In this document: positions 28,148-37,643 of the stretch, in pieces
How positions within the stretch are numbered: the stretch's first letter is position 1
How the letters are laid out: the number at the start of each line of letters is the position of its first letter
Assembly: GCA_035527755.1 (NCBI GenBank)
Contig: DATKZX010000007.1
Span: 1 to 64,000, forward strand
Reading direction: 5' to 3'
Origin: Methanomassiliicoccales archaeon
GTDB taxonomy: Archaea; Thermoplasmatota; Thermoplasmata; Methanomassiliicoccales; UBA472
Length of the DNA: 64,000 bases
The notes under the pieces: generated by a model
The model's input: only the letters and a program-made list of their open reading frames with translations
Told to the model about the DNA's origin: nothing
Databases searched by the model: none
Position numbers and translations under genes: made by a program

Positions 28148-29388
28148 GCTAATCCCCACTTCTTCAGTGCCTCGGCCAGTTCTACGTGGTCCTTGGCGTA
28201 AACGTCCAACGGGATGTCCACGGCCGCAGCGTCTACGGCCTGGGCCATGGCTCGGGCGCCTCCACGCACTCCTCGGGGGTGACCGGACACACCGCCGCCA
28301 GCCTGGATCTGCAGGTCCATTCCCGCCATCTCCACCAGCTTCTTGATCATGCCCGGTTGCACTCCACCGGACGCCACCGGCATCACTCTCTTGTAAGGCA
28401 GGTCCTTGGTCAGGCAGATGTCCTTGTTGGCCAGGTCCTCTTGGGCCCCGCCCTTCATCTTGCCGACGCCGAAGGTCCCGACATGCAAGGCATCACCCCC
28501 CACCATCCTGGCCAGGGTGGCGAACACGTTCATGTTTATGCCGTGCTCCGGATTCCTGGTCATGGCCCCGTGCATGGTGCGGTGCACATGTATGGGTAAT
28601 TTGATGGAAGGGTCCTCGGCCAGCACCTGTATGGCGCCGAAACCGCAGGTCAGCACGTCCACCATTAGTTGGCTGGCACCCAGTTCCTGTGCCCTTTCAG
28701 CCACCTCTAGGATCTGATGTCCGTTGGTGCTGATGTTGATGGCGTGTATCATGACGTGACCGCTATCGCTCCTCACCCGGTCCAACGCTTCCGCGATGGC
28801 CACGACCCGGTCCTCCAGGGGACAGAACTTCTGGTTGCTCAGGGTCTCGTCGTCCTTCCCGTTGGTGAGGCCGCCCATGCCCGCTTCATAGACGTAATCG
28901 GCGGTCTCTTTCGGTGTCAGTCCGATCTTCGGTTTCACTATGGTACCCACCAATGGCTTGGTCGGGCGTTTGAGTATTGAGCGCAGGCCGTCCACTCCGA
29001 ACTTCGGCCCTTTGAACTCTTTTAACATGCATTTCGGGAAGATGACATCCTCCAATCGTACTCCCTGCAGGGCATCCAGGCCGAACAGGTTGCCCGCAAT
29101 GATGCTCAATATCTGCGGTACACCTCCGATGTCCAGGCTGAAATCCTCGACCGGGAAGGCGATGGAAGTGACGTTGCCGTCTATGGCGATGACCTTGCCG
29201 CTGCGTTTCAGGAAGTTATCCTCGTTCAGGGTCGATAGCTTGGTCCAGGTACCGGTGGACTGTTCGGTGGCGATGGCCGCTGCCGCCGTCGTCATCTTAA
29301 GGTCGGTCTTGACCTTGTATTTGCAGATCACGTGCGAGTCAAAATCGATGGCTTCGTTCAAATGTAAGTATCTTTCTTCGTATTCCAT
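28144..29388 (-). CDS. rbcL: Form III ribulose-1,5-bisphosphate carboxylase
   Basis: 414 aa. All catalytic features are kept: GTWTKL at 46-51, TIVKPKIGL with Lys152/Lys154, GGLTNGKDDE with the carbamylated Lys178 and metal ligands Asp180 and Glu181, HVHRTMHGA, loop-6 Lys in GVGKMKGG, and ASGGVQ plus AGGGVSGH phosphate loops. The neighbours AMP phosphorylase and R15P isomerase define it as form III, fixing CO2 onto nucleotide-derived RuBP to give 3-phosphoglycerate and not serving a Calvin cycle. Confidence 0.96.
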   Translation of the reverse strand: MEYEERYLHLNEAIDFDSHVICKYKVKTDLKMTTAAAAIATEQSTGTWTKLSTLNEDNFLKRSGKVIAIDGNVTSIAFPVEDFSLDIGGVPQILSIIAGNLFGLDALQGVRLEDVIFPKCMLKEFKGPKFGVDGLRSILKRPTKPLVGTIVKPKIGLTPKETADYVYEAGMGGLTNGKDDETLSNQKFCPLEDRVVAIAEALDRVRSDSGHVMIHAINISTNGHQILEVAERAQELGASQLMVDVLTCGFGAIQVLAEDPSIKLPIHVHRTMHGAMTRNPEHGINMNVFATLARMVGGDALHVGTFGVGKMKGGAQEDLANKDICLTKDLPYKRVMPVASGGVQPGMIKKLVEMAGMDLQIQAGGGVSGHPRGVRGGARAMAQAVDAAAVDIPLDVYAKDHVELAEALKKWGLA

Positions 29389-29392
29389 ATGA

Positions 29393-30367
29393 TCAATCCT
29401 CGTAGAAGATGAACTCCTGTCCCAGTTCCTTGATTATTACCTGATAGGCAGCATAGGGTGGGATGACCCCGATCTCGGTCACGATCGAGTCGATGTATTC
29501 CGGCGGAGTGGCGTCGAAGACCGGGTTGAACACTCTGACCTGAGGCGGGACCTCTCCCTCCTTCACCACTTCGGTGGCGTCCCGCTCCTCGATCTTTACC
29601 AATTCTCCGTAAATGGTCCTAGGGGAGAACTTGAACGTCTCCGCGCATACGGTGAACGGGACGCGCGCCTCATGGGCCGCCAATGCCACCTGCGACGTCC
29701 CTATCTTGTTGATGACCGCCCCGTTGGAGGCGATGGTGTCTGCCCCGACCAACACCAGGTCGATGTCCTTCATGACATAGCGAACGGCGGAATCGATGAT
29801 GATGGTGACCGGTATACCTAACTTCGCCAGGTCGTTGGCGGTGAGCACCCCCTGTCTCCACGGTCGAGACTCTGTGGCGTAGACCTCGAAGCGCTTGCCC
29901 TGGGCCCAGGCCTCCGCCATGACGGCGATGGCCGCTTTGCTGTTACAGTGTGTGAGGACCTTATCGCCTTCCCTGATGCGGTTGGCCCCCAGTTTGCCGA
30001 TGGTCTTCAGAGCGTTCTTGGAGCGCCGTATGAACCGATCGGCGTTCTCCCCCACCTTGGTCCGATACTCCTCGGCCGTGATCAATTTGGAGGTGTCCTT
30101 GAAGACGTACTGCACTCCGTTCCAAAGGGATATGGCCGTCGGTCGAGAGGCCAATAGCGCATCCCTTCCCTTCTCCAATCGGGAACGCATCCCCTGCAGG
30201 TCCTGACCTGGATATGAATCAACATCCTCCTTCAGGGCCTGGGCCGCCCGTCGGGCGATCTCCGCCGCCCCGCGAATCTCCATGGTGCGGATACGCTCCG
30301 CGATATCCTCGGCCGACATCACGTAAGTATCAACCATTCTCCCAGATATAAGTTCGGTGCCCAGCAT
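29393..30367 (-). CDS. Ribose-1,5-bisphosphate isomerase
   Basis: 324 aa, eIF2B-alpha-like fold. Catalytic Cys in KVLTHCNSKAA and Asp in VLVGADTIASNG match those assigned in the archaeal enzyme. It converts ribose-1,5-bisphosphate to RuBP between the two neighbouring enzymes. ATG at 30367 overlaps the PolX stop (TGATG); a GTG one codon upstream is possible. Four bases separate its stop from the RuBisCO start. Confidence 0.92.
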   Translation of the reverse strand: MLGTELISGRMVDTYVMSAEDIAERIRTMEIRGAAEIARRAAQALKEDVDSYPGQDLQGMRSRLEKGRDALLASRPTAISLWNGVQYVFKDTSKLITAEEYRTKVGENADRFIRRSKNALKTIGKLGANRIREGDKVLTHCNSKAAIAVMAEAWAQGKRFEVYATESRPWRQGVLTANDLAKLGIPVTIIIDSAVRYVMKDIDLVLVGADTIASNGAVINKIGTSQVALAAHEARVPFTVCAETFKFSPRTIYGELVKIEERDATEVVKEGEVPPQVRVFNPVFDATPPEYIDSIVTEIGVIPPYAAYQVIIKELGQEFIFYED

Positions 30368-32082
30368 CACAGGCCCAGACGTTTTCGCAAACCGTCCCAG
30401 GATAGAGCGTTCAATACCAGTTCCTTAGGTACCCATCCCCGGCGGGCGGTGGCCACGCCGAAAAGCATGTAATCAAGCTGTCTCACATTGTGGGCGTCGG
30501 TGTCGATGCTCAAGGTGACCCCTCTCTGCGTGGCCATGGCGCAATAGATATCGTTCAGGTCCAGCCTCTCAGGGAAGGAGTTGACCTCCATCGCGACGCC
30601 GTTGTCCTTGGCCGCCTGGAGCACCGCCTCCATATCGAACTGGTACCCTTCCCTCTCTCCTATGATCCGACCAGTTGGATGGGCCAGTATGCGCACGTGC
30701 TCGTTCGAGATGGCCGTCAACAGCCTCTCGGTCATCTCTTCCGGGGACATCTTGAACCGGCTGTGCACCGCAGCCACTACAATGTCCAGTTCCTCCAGGA
30801 CCTCTGGTGGATAGTCCAAGCCTCCTTTTTCGTCGATCTCCACTTCCGCCCCGGCCATCAGGTGAATGTCAGGATACCTTTCCCCTGTTTCCCGCACCAA
30901 ACGGATGTTCTCCTGCAACCGCTCCACGCTGAGCCCGTTCCCCACCTTCAATGATCGACTATGGTCGGTGAACGCCAGGTACTCATACCCTTTTCCCAGG
31001 GCGGCCTCGGTCATGGCCTCCATGCTGTCCACTCCATCACTGGCCTCGGTATGAGTGTGCAGATCGCCCCGGATATCCGAAAGCTCCAGTATGTGCGGTA
31101 TCCGTCCTTTACGCGATAGGTCGATCTCTCCCCGGTCCTCCCTCATCTCCGGAGGTATCCACTGCATGTCCAGGACGGAATATACGCCCTCTTCGGTCTC
31201 TCCGGCCACCTTCTCTCCGCTCTCCTTGTGATATACGCCGTACTCGTTGATCTTGTATCCGAGATCGATGGCCAAAGAGCGCAGCGTCACATTATGCTCC
31301 TTGGAACCGGTGAAATACTGTAAGGCCGCCCCATAGCTGGACGGTTCCACGACCCTCATGTCCACCTGCACTCCGTCCACTAGGCGTATGGAGGTCTTAG
31401 TGGGTCCTCTCAAAAGCACCTCCTCTGTCTGAGGGTAGGAGATGAACGTATCCATCGCCCGCTGCGGATCATCGCTCCCCACCAATATGTCGATGTCGCC
31501 GATGGTCTCCTTCATTCGACGCAGGCTGCCGCCCAGGCTCACCAGTGGGAATCCGTGGGAACGTATGTGCTCCTCCAACGCCTTTCCTCGAGGATAGGCG
31601 TAGCCCAGGAGCGTTCGTCCTTGTCCGGACTCTAGGAACCTGATGCCTTTCAAGATGTTCTCCTCGGTCCTCTCCCCAAAACCTTTCAGCCGCCTGATCC
31701 GGTGCTGCTCCGCTGCTAGTCTGAGGTCTTGCAGGTTTGTCACCTTCAGGTCCTTGTACAAGCGTCCCGCGGTCTTCGGTCCAACGTCGGGCACCCGCAT
31801 CACCTGCAGCAGTCCGGCAGGGAACTCGTTCCTCAGGTCCTTCAAATATTGTAATTCCCCGGTCCGAACGATCTCCACGACCTTGTCGTGGATGGCCTTG
31901 CCTATCCCAGGGACCTGGGCCAGATGGCCGCGTATATAGAGGTCTTTCACATCCGCGGTCAGGGATTCTATCTCCCGGGCAGCCCTCCTGTACGCCCGGA
32001 CCTGGAAGAAGGAGTCCTCCTTCAATTCAAGAAGGTCGGCCACCTCGTCCAGTATGGCCGCGACCTTGACATTGAGCTCCAC
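30367..32082 (-). CDS. polX: PolX: DNA polymerase beta-like with C-terminal PHP domain
   Basis: 571 aa. N-terminal helix-hairpin-helix 8-kDa-like region ([23 protein letters not shown]), polymerase palm with [19 protein letters not shown] (Asp pair), and a PHP domain from about 335 with [26 protein letters not shown] and DTDAH metal ligands. PolX enzymes fill gaps and carry 3'-5' exonuclease in the PHP domain, supporting base-excision repair. It is the second gene of an operon with the AMP pathway, an unusual link. Confidence 0.94.
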   Translation of the reverse strand: MELNVKVAAILDEVADLLELKEDSFFQVRAYRRAAREIESLTADVKDLYIRGHLAQVPGIGKAIHDKVVEIVRTGELQYLKDLRNEFPAGLLQVMRVPDVGPKTAGRLYKDLKVTNLQDLRLAAEQHRIRRLKGFGERTEENILKGIRFLESGQGRTLLGYAYPRGKALEEHIRSHGFPLVSLGGSLRRMKETIGDIDILVGSDDPQRAMDTFISYPQTEEVLLRGPTKTSIRLVDGVQVDMRVVEPSSYGAALQYFTGSKEHNVTLRSLAIDLGYKINEYGVYHKESGEKVAGETEEGVYSVLDMQWIPPEMREDRGEIDLSRKGRIPHILELSDIRGDLHTHTEASDGVDSMEAMTEAALGKGYEYLAFTDHSRSLKVGNGLSVERLQENIRLVRETGERYPDIHLMAGAEVEIDEKGGLDYPPEVLEELDIVVAAVHSRFKMSPEEMTERLLTAISNEHVRILAHPTGRIIGEREGYQFDMEAVLQAAKDNGVAMEVNSFPERLDLNDIYCAMATQRGVTLSIDTDAHNVRQLDYMLFGVATARRGWVPKELVLNALSWDGLRKRLGL

Positions 32083-32090
32083 TTACTTCC

Positions 32091-32636
32091 TCAATCCTCC
32101 CGGCGACATACCCAGCGGCACTCCTGGTCGCCGGCGGTCATCTTGTGGGTCTGACACCACTCGAACTCCGGATTGATGACCTCGCAGAAGCCGTCGACGA
32201 ACTGACCGAAGATGGTGCACAATTCAGGGGATTGGTCTGAAAAGGGGCATTCCTTGGCGACCTTGATGACCGATGACGGGGTCTTCTCCACGATCTCACC
32301 GCGCACGCCCAAGGCTCCTTCCCAAAGGTCGATGAGGGAGGAGATGGCGATGCCGTCCCTCTCCACTATCTCATGTTCTTCCAAGGCACTCGCGCCCGCC
32401 TTTTTCCCCCCCAGACGCATTAGCGGCCCCATCAGTTCCAGGGTCCTCTCCGAACCATAGCTGGAAACCATCTCGCTCACGGCCGAACCTAGGAACTGAT
32501 GTAGGATCTTCTTCATTGGTTCGGAATTGTTGCTCAATACCACGGCCTTTATCACGGTGCACCACCAGATGGTGATGGCTTCCTTGGCCATGTTCTCCAT
32601 CTCCTCCCTGGTCAACATCACGTCCTTGTTCGTCAT
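32091..32636 (-). CDS. ATC-hydrolase-like cysteine-rich protein
   Basis: 181 aa. Helical N-terminus (about 1-110), then a Cys-rich block (ECPFSDQSPELC, FCEVINPEFEWCQ, ECRWVC) that resembles the L-2-amino-thiazoline-4-carboxylic acid hydrolase family. Catalytic role is uncertain and the family assignment is from pattern only. First gene of the five-gene operon; eight bases before polX. Confidence 0.55.
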   Translation of the reverse strand: MTNKDVMLTREEMENMAKEAITIWWCTVIKAVVLSNNSEPMKKILHQFLGSAVSEMVSSYGSERTLELMGPLMRLGGKKAGASALEEHEIVERDGIAISSLIDLWEGALGVRGEIVEKTPSSVIKVAKECPFSDQSPELCTIFGQFVDGFCEVINPEFEWCQTHKMTAGDQECRWVCRRED

Positions 32637-32755
32637 GATCGAGTCCTCAACGGGGCCTCACCCTTGCCCCGGGTACTCTATCATCCTCACTACTTACAAT
32701 TTTTTCCCCGTTGGCCGATGTTCTTAAATGGCTATGTCACGCATAATAATCCCTG

Positions 32756-34012
32756 ATGTCCATGGGCGAGGATAATCCTTATCATAACGCTGTCAGGCAC
32801 GTAGAGAAGGTGGGTGCCATGTTGGAGTTGGATTCCCAGGTGATCGACCGTCTGAAGGTACCCAAGAGGACACTGGAATGCAATTTCCCGATCAGGATGG
32901 ACGATGGCAGCGTACGCAATTTCACAGGATACCGCGTACAGCACAACTCGGTCCGTGGTCCTTTCAAAGGGGGGATACGTTACCATCCCGGGGTCACGCT
33001 GGACGAGGTCAAAGCTCTGTCCATATGGATGACCTGGAAATGCGCCGTGGTCGGGGTGCCGTTCGGCGGAGCCAAAGGGGGGGTGATCTGCGACCCCAAG
33101 GCATTAAGCCTGGGAGAGCTGGAGCGCCTAACGAGACGGTTCACCTCAGAGATCGTTCCCATCATCGGCCCTGACGTGGACATTCCGGCCCCGGACATAG
33201 GGACCAACGCTCAGGTCATGGCCTGGATCATGGACACTTACTGGGCTTTGACCGGGGACTGCTCGTTGGCTGTCGTCACCGGGAAACCGTTGGAGATCGG
33301 AGGCTCTCTGGTGCGGGAAGAGGCCACTTCCCGAGGCATCATGGACGTGATCTCCGCCGCGTTCCAGGAACGCAGAATGGACATCAATGGAGCTAGGGTG
33401 GCGATCCAGGGCTTCGGTAACGTGGGTTATAACGCGGCTCGTCTGTTATATCAGGAGATGGGCTGCAAGATCATTGCCCTGAGCGATTCCAGTGGTGGGA
33501 TATCCTCCCCTGATGGGCTCGACCCTCTGAAGGTTTATGATCACAAGCGGCGCACTGGCTCGGTCCAAGGGTTCGAGGGCGCCCAGGACATCAGCAACGA
33601 GGAACTGCTTGAAATGGACTGCGAGCTGCTGGTGCCCGCGGCATTGGAGGACGCCATCACCTCCCGGATCGCTGAGAACGTAAAGGCGAGAATGGTTGTG
33701 GAAGGGGCCAATGGACCGACCACCCCGGAAGCGGACGAAATATTGTTCCAGCGGAACATACCATTACTGCCGGATATATTGGCCAACGCCGGCGGGGTAA
33801 CCGTGAGCTATTTCGAATGGACCCAGGGCCTGCAGAGGCTGTTCTGGACAAAGGAAGAGGTACGCTCCCAATTGAAGGAAAAAATGACCGTGGCATATGA
33901 ACGGGTGTCCGCCATGGCAGAAAAGGAGAAGGTGAACATGCGAACCGCGGCCAACCTGCTAGCCTTGCACGATGTGGTCAAGGCCATGGATATCAGAGGA
34001 TTGTTTCCTTGA
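32756..34012 (+). CDS. gdhA: Glutamate dehydrogenase
   Basis: 418 aa. Substrate-binding KGGIRYHPGV and the active-site Lys in PFGGAKGGV, the dinucleotide motif GFGNVG, and ANAGGVTVSYFEW near the end. Interconverts glutamate with 2-oxoglutarate and ammonia; coenzyme preference cannot be read reliably. A TATA-like CTTAAATGG near 32728 gives a leaderless start at 32756; ATG at 32762 also possible. Standard length. Confidence 0.95.
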   Translation: MSMGEDNPYHNAVRHVEKVGAMLELDSQVIDRLKVPKRTLECNFPIRMDDGSVRNFTGYRVQHNSVRGPFKGGIRYHPGVTLDEVKALSIWMTWKCAVVGVPFGGAKGGVICDPKALSLGELERLTRRFTSEIVPIIGPDVDIPAPDIGTNAQVMAWIMDTYWALTGDCSLAVVTGKPLEIGGSLVREEATSRGIMDVISAAFQERRMDINGARVAIQGFGNVGYNAARLLYQEMGCKIIALSDSSGGISSPDGLDPLKVYDHKRRTGSVQGFEGAQDISNEELLEMDCELLVPAALEDAITSRIAENVKARMVVEGANGPTTPEADEILFQRNIPLLPDILANAGGVTVSYFEWTQGLQRLFWTKEEVRSQLKEKMTVAYERVSAMAEKEKVNMRTAANLLALHDVVKAMDIRGLFP

Positions 34013-34075
34013 TAATTAATAACGAAACATAATATATGATCAAAAACAAAATAAAATTAAAGGAACGTGATCACA

Positions 34076-34351
34076 ATGGACGATGAGCACATAATATACA
34101 TCGGCAAAAAACCGACAATGAACTACGTGCTAGCGGTGGTGTACCAGCTCAACAGCGGGATCCCCAATGTGACCGTCAAGGCCCGAGGCAGGGCCATCAG
34201 CAAAGCGGTCGATGTGGCGTTAATAGTCAAGGACCGATTCGTTCAGAACAGTGAGATACAGAGCATCACGATCAACACCGAGGTCCTGGAAAACTCCGAT
34301 GGGCAACCTACGAAGGTCTCCTCCATCGAGATCCCCCTGATCAGATCCTAG
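34076..34351 (+). CDS. albA: Alba DNA/RNA-binding protein
   Basis: 91 aa. YIGKKPTMNYVLAVVYQL and KARGRAISKAVDVALIVKDRF are Alba signatures; the Lys pair near residue 11 contacts nucleic acid in relatives. Chromatin protein of archaea. GTG at 34067 gives three more residues; ATG at 34076 is chosen. TATA-like ATAATATATG near 34034. Overlaps the convergent DUF835 gene by four bases. Confidence 0.93.
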   Translation: MDDEHIIYIGKKPTMNYVLAVVYQLNSGIPNVTVKARGRAISKAVDVALIVKDRFVQNSEIQSITINTEVLENSDGQPTKVSSIEIPLIRS

Positions 34352-35052
34352 GACATCTCATTTTCGAACAGGTGCAGATCGTTCCCGGAAAAGCTCTTCG
34401 GTTCGTAGGGGAGCAGGAGCATTGAGTTGGCCTGATAAACATCATCCTTGAGCTTCTGGGCGATCTTCAGGAAGGAGCGGAAATCGGTATTGGTGACTAT
34501 GAAGGTCATGCCGTCCAGTAAAATGACCGAGCTATTGCCCTTGTTCTTGGCCAAGAAGTTGCGGATGGCGGTCTGCATCTTGGCCGTCTCCGTGGGCTGC
34601 AGGTATTCATCTGGGTCCTGGTCCCCGGCATTGGGGTCGGCCTTGGTCAACCATAGCACGGAACATTCCTTGTCCACGATCTGTCGCACGTCCTTGGGGC
34701 TCATGCGGGTGATGCACAATCCTTGCCATCCCTCCCTAAGCAGGTCTCGAAAGGCCTCTAACCCTTCCCGATTGTTCTCACCCTTGAGCAGAACGGTCTT
34801 CCCCGGTCCGGCCTCTTGTCGGGTGATGGTGAGCTGCGGTTCCTCGGTAAAGCTCACTCCCAGTTCCCGTTCTATCTGCTTGCGCCGATGGACGACCTTC
34901 TTGGATATGCCATTCTTCTGGTTCTTGGCCAGGAGCTGTATCTCAGTACTGTTGTAATTCTTGCGACAGGTGAGGCTGAGCAACTCTTCCAGAGATTCCC
35001 TGAGGCCTTCCTCATAGCCTTTCAGGTACCCGTCAGCATATTCTTTGGTCAA
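34348..35052 (-). CDS. DUF835 domain protein
   Basis: 234 aa from the TTG at 35052, which follows a perfect SD (GAGGTGA, 8 bases away); a longer TTG at 35112 lies before the likely transcript start. Helical N-terminal region with YADGYLKGYEEGLRESL, then DUF835: GWQGLCITRMSPKDVR, SVLWLTKAD and VILLDGMTFIVTNTDFRSF. DUF835 occurs in archaeal sensor proteins and is a RecA-like fold without an intact P-loop. Likely signalling role. Confidence 0.72.
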   Translation of the reverse strand: MTKEYADGYLKGYEEGLRESLEELLSLTCRKNYNSTEIQLLAKNQKNGISKKVVHRRKQIERELGVSFTEEPQLTITRQEAGPGKTVLLKGENNREGLEAFRDLLREGWQGLCITRMSPKDVRQIVDKECSVLWLTKADPNAGDQDPDEYLQPTETAKMQTAIRNFLAKNKGNSSVILLDGMTFIVTNTDFRSFLKIAQKLKDDVYQANSMLLLPYEPKSFSGNDLHLFENEMS

Positions 35053-35115
35053 CCCATCCCTCACCTCTATATGATTGGCAGCGATAAAATAATTATCTAG
35101 TGATATCAACAAACA

Positions 35116-35126
35116 ATTTTTATCCC
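35116..35126. promoter_or_regulatory. Single TATA box shared by two divergent genes
   Basis: ATTTTTATC on the plus strand is GATAAAAAT on the minus. It lies 25 bases before the leaderless plus-strand ATG at 35146 and at about the same distance from the inferred minus-strand transcript start near 35095. Confidence 0.5.
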
Positions 35127-35145
35127 GCCGACCGAATGGGGGGGC

Positions 35146-36648
35146 ATGCGCGGTGGGATTCGCTTCCGGGGGATCAAGTCCACCCCCAAGAACCTGGAGA
35201 AGGAGTTACTGGCAACTTCAAATAAATTGGCCGATGACCCCTCGCTCATCATTCCCAAATGTATGGACGAAAGCCGTCGCTGCCCCTTCATCAAGATCGA
35301 AAAGAAGTTGCAGAAGGTGTTAAGATACAAGGACGACCCGGACCGGCTGGTCAAGTTAGCCAGCACGGGAGATCAGTTTATAAGGGCGTACGCTGCCACC
35401 ATCTCATTGGCCGCCTCCGGAAAACTACCATACCTGATGAGCACGGAGCTTCCAATGGGGCAGGTCTCCTTCGCCATGCGGGGAAAGGTCGATCGGGAGA
35501 AGCTCATCGGCTTGCAGCACTTCGATGATCCGGACCTCAGGCTATTGGCATACTGGGACATCGCCCGCTCGGAGAAGGTCCACATTTACTCGACCGAAAA
35601 AGGTCTTTTCTGCTCGAACGAGGGCCCCAAGGCCCCAGCGGAGTACGTACAGGAGATGATAGGCAGCCTTCCCTATCGGTCGGTCGATGGGTCCTGCGGA
35701 CACGATGACCGACCCGCGGTCCGCATTCGCTGGGTCTCCGCCGGGAAGGAGGTTCGGGTCTGCGCGGAATGCGCCTCCGACGTAAACACCGCCCACCATC
35801 TCATGGGTCGGGTAGCCGCTCCTGATCCATTCGATGACCTCCAGGTAAGCGTGGAACACACCTATATTGGAGGACGACCGGAATGTCAAGGGGAGTTCGC
35901 CACACCGAAGACCTTGATCCAAAGTTATGTTAAAGGTGACATTGACGACGCTGAGCTCATCTCCTCGCACATCACTGAAAAGGGTAAATGGATCCTTTCC
36001 AAGGGACAGGTGTACGTTCTAGGTCAGGAGTGCTTCGGCCGGGACGGGAAGGCCTTCCTGCAAGCCCTGAAAGGTAGCGACCTCGAAAGAGAGGCTCTGC
36101 AGGCGGTCATCGCCAAGGACGTCCCCCTGGTCTCTGATCAGAACCAGGCCGGCAAGGTCATTGCCGAGGTGTGGGAGGAGCAAGGGCGGGTGATGCTAAA
36201 AGCAGTCTCGGACGAGGAGATCGCTTTAAAAGTGATAGGATCGGCCGACCTAACCCCTGGTCAAATGCTGATCGAGGCTCGACGCCTTCTGCAAGAGCGC
36301 GAAACGCTGTCCGCCATGCCGAACTACGAACAATTAGGGTCACTTGGGCAGCTGGCAGACTCACTGGCCCGGGCGTTCAAGCTGGAAGGGGCGGCGGCCA
36401 TGCTCAGGCTCATCGAGAGGACCGAGAAGGAACACCGCTGTCGGACGCTGTGCTATGCCTTCCTGGAGGCGACCGGCGAGGCGCATTCTCACAAATGGCA
36501 GTTCACCAACGAGGAACGAGAATACGGAAAGCACCTCAGCTCTCATGCTAGCTCCATGATAAACTCCTTCGGCGAGGATTACCACCAAGCCCTTGTAGGA
36601 CTGCTGCGGGACGTCGGATCCGATGAGACCCCGGTCAAAAGACCTTGA
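35146..36648 (+). CDS. 500-aa protein of unknown function with Cys/His zinc-like site
   Basis: 500 aa, soluble, mixed alpha/beta. A CGHDDR...CAECASDVNTAHH segment (about 185-225) looks like a zinc site (Cys-x-His and Cys-x-x-Cys). Helical C-terminal third with HEAT-like leucines. No family recognised. Leaderless ATG 25 bases from the shared TATA box. Its end overlaps the convergent Taw2 gene by 14 bases. Confidence 0.6.
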   Translation: MRGGIRFRGIKSTPKNLEKELLATSNKLADDPSLIIPKCMDESRRCPFIKIEKKLQKVLRYKDDPDRLVKLASTGDQFIRAYAATISLAASGKLPYLMSTELPMGQVSFAMRGKVDREKLIGLQHFDDPDLRLLAYWDIARSEKVHIYSTEKGLFCSNEGPKAPAEYVQEMIGSLPYRSVDGSCGHDDRPAVRIRWVSAGKEVRVCAECASDVNTAHHLMGRVAAPDPFDDLQVSVEHTYIGGRPECQGEFATPKTLIQSYVKGDIDDAELISSHITEKGKWILSKGQVYVLGQECFGRDGKAFLQALKGSDLEREALQAVIAKDVPLVSDQNQAGKVIAEVWEEQGRVMLKAVSDEEIALKVIGSADLTPGQMLIEARRLLQERETLSAMPNYEQLGSLGQLADSLARAFKLEGAAAMLRLIERTEKEHRCRTLCYAFLEATGEAHSHKWQFTNEEREYGKHLSSHASSMINSFGEDYHQALVGLLRDVGSDETPVKRP

Positions 36649-37639
36649 TATCCACTACCATATGGGATATGGAAGGGGCGTAGGCTTTGACCTCTCTGAC
36701 CTGTAGCACATCAAAGGGGCGGCCGCAGGATCCTTTCCGCAGATTATCGATCAACCCCTGTGGGATACGATCGATGGAACAGGTATCCTGATAGTGGATG
36801 ATGCCTCCTTCCTTCACCAGGTTGAACGCCTTGGGCAAGAACTTCCAAGTAACGTTCACATAGCCCATGACCACCCGGTCGGCGAAGCGCTCCCCCGGCA
36901 GGTCCCGATTGTCGCCCTGAAACACCCGCACCCTATCCTCGACACCGTTCAACCTTATGTTCCGCTCCAGGAAGCCGACGGCCACCGGATTGATCTCGCA
37001 GGCCACGACCTTCTCTGCCCCCGCCTTGACGGCCAGGGGCAAGGTGAAATAGCCTATCCCCGCGAACATGTCCACGACGGTCTCACCACGGCAGTCCAAC
37101 GCCGCCATGCGCTGCTTCTCGTCGAAGTTGCCCGAAGAGAACATGACCTTGGTCGGGTCCAGGCAATATTGGATTCCGGATTCCAGGTGGGTGGTCTCCG
37201 TATCAGTGCCGTATACCAGCTCCACGTCCGGTCGTCGTTCCGTTCCGGTGATGATCCCCTTTTCCAGCAGCACAGCCTTGGCCCGTAGCACCCTGGCGTA
37301 GGCTTCGGCCACCACCATCCGGTGGGGAAGCAGATCATGGGGCAAGCGGATCACCAGAACGTGGCCCAGCCGTTCATACTTGTCCGGAAGCAGTCTCAAC
37401 AGCTCCGGTGGCAGGTCCAGGAGTTCGGCGATGCGCTCCTGGGGAGGGCGATGACGGTCCTGCCTTTCCAGCTCGGCTTCGACCACCGGGTACCGGGGAA
37501 GGGGGTTCTCTCCCTTCAGAGGGAGCAGCACCATATCTCCCGTACTTCCCGGTTTCCATTCCAGGTCCAGCTGGCGCGATCGGTTCAAAAGGTCCTTGGC
37601 CTGGTCGGCCTCCAGCTTGGGGACCCGCAGGGCTTTCAC
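36635..37639 (-). CDS. taw2: tRNA wybutosine-type modification enzyme Taw2 (Trm5/Tyw2 family)
   Basis: 334 aa. N-terminal D1-like domain, then the class I AdoMet fold with VVDMFAGIGYFTLPLA and VACEINPVAVGFLERN. The position of the Trm5 NLP motif reads MGYVNVTWKFL, a pattern typical of Tyw2/Taw2, which transfers the aminocarboxypropyl group to 4-demethylwyosine at position 37 of tRNA-Phe. Trm5 (m1G37 methylase) is the alternative. It precedes the reductase gene and may share its transcript. Confidence 0.75.
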   Translation of the reverse strand: MKALRVPKLEADQAKDLLNRSRQLDLEWKPGSTGDMVLLPLKGENPLPRYPVVEAELERQDRHRPPQERIAELLDLPPELLRLLPDKYERLGHVLVIRLPHDLLPHRMVVAEAYARVLRAKAVLLEKGIITGTERRPDVELVYGTDTETTHLESGIQYCLDPTKVMFSSGNFDEKQRMAALDCRGETVVDMFAGIGYFTLPLAVKAGAEKVVACEINPVAVGFLERNIRLNGVEDRVRVFQGDNRDLPGERFADRVVMGYVNVTWKFLPKAFNLVKEGGIIHYQDTCSIDRIPQGLIDNLRKGSCGRPFDVLQVREVKAYAPSISHMVVDIKVF

Positions 37640-37643
37640 CGGC

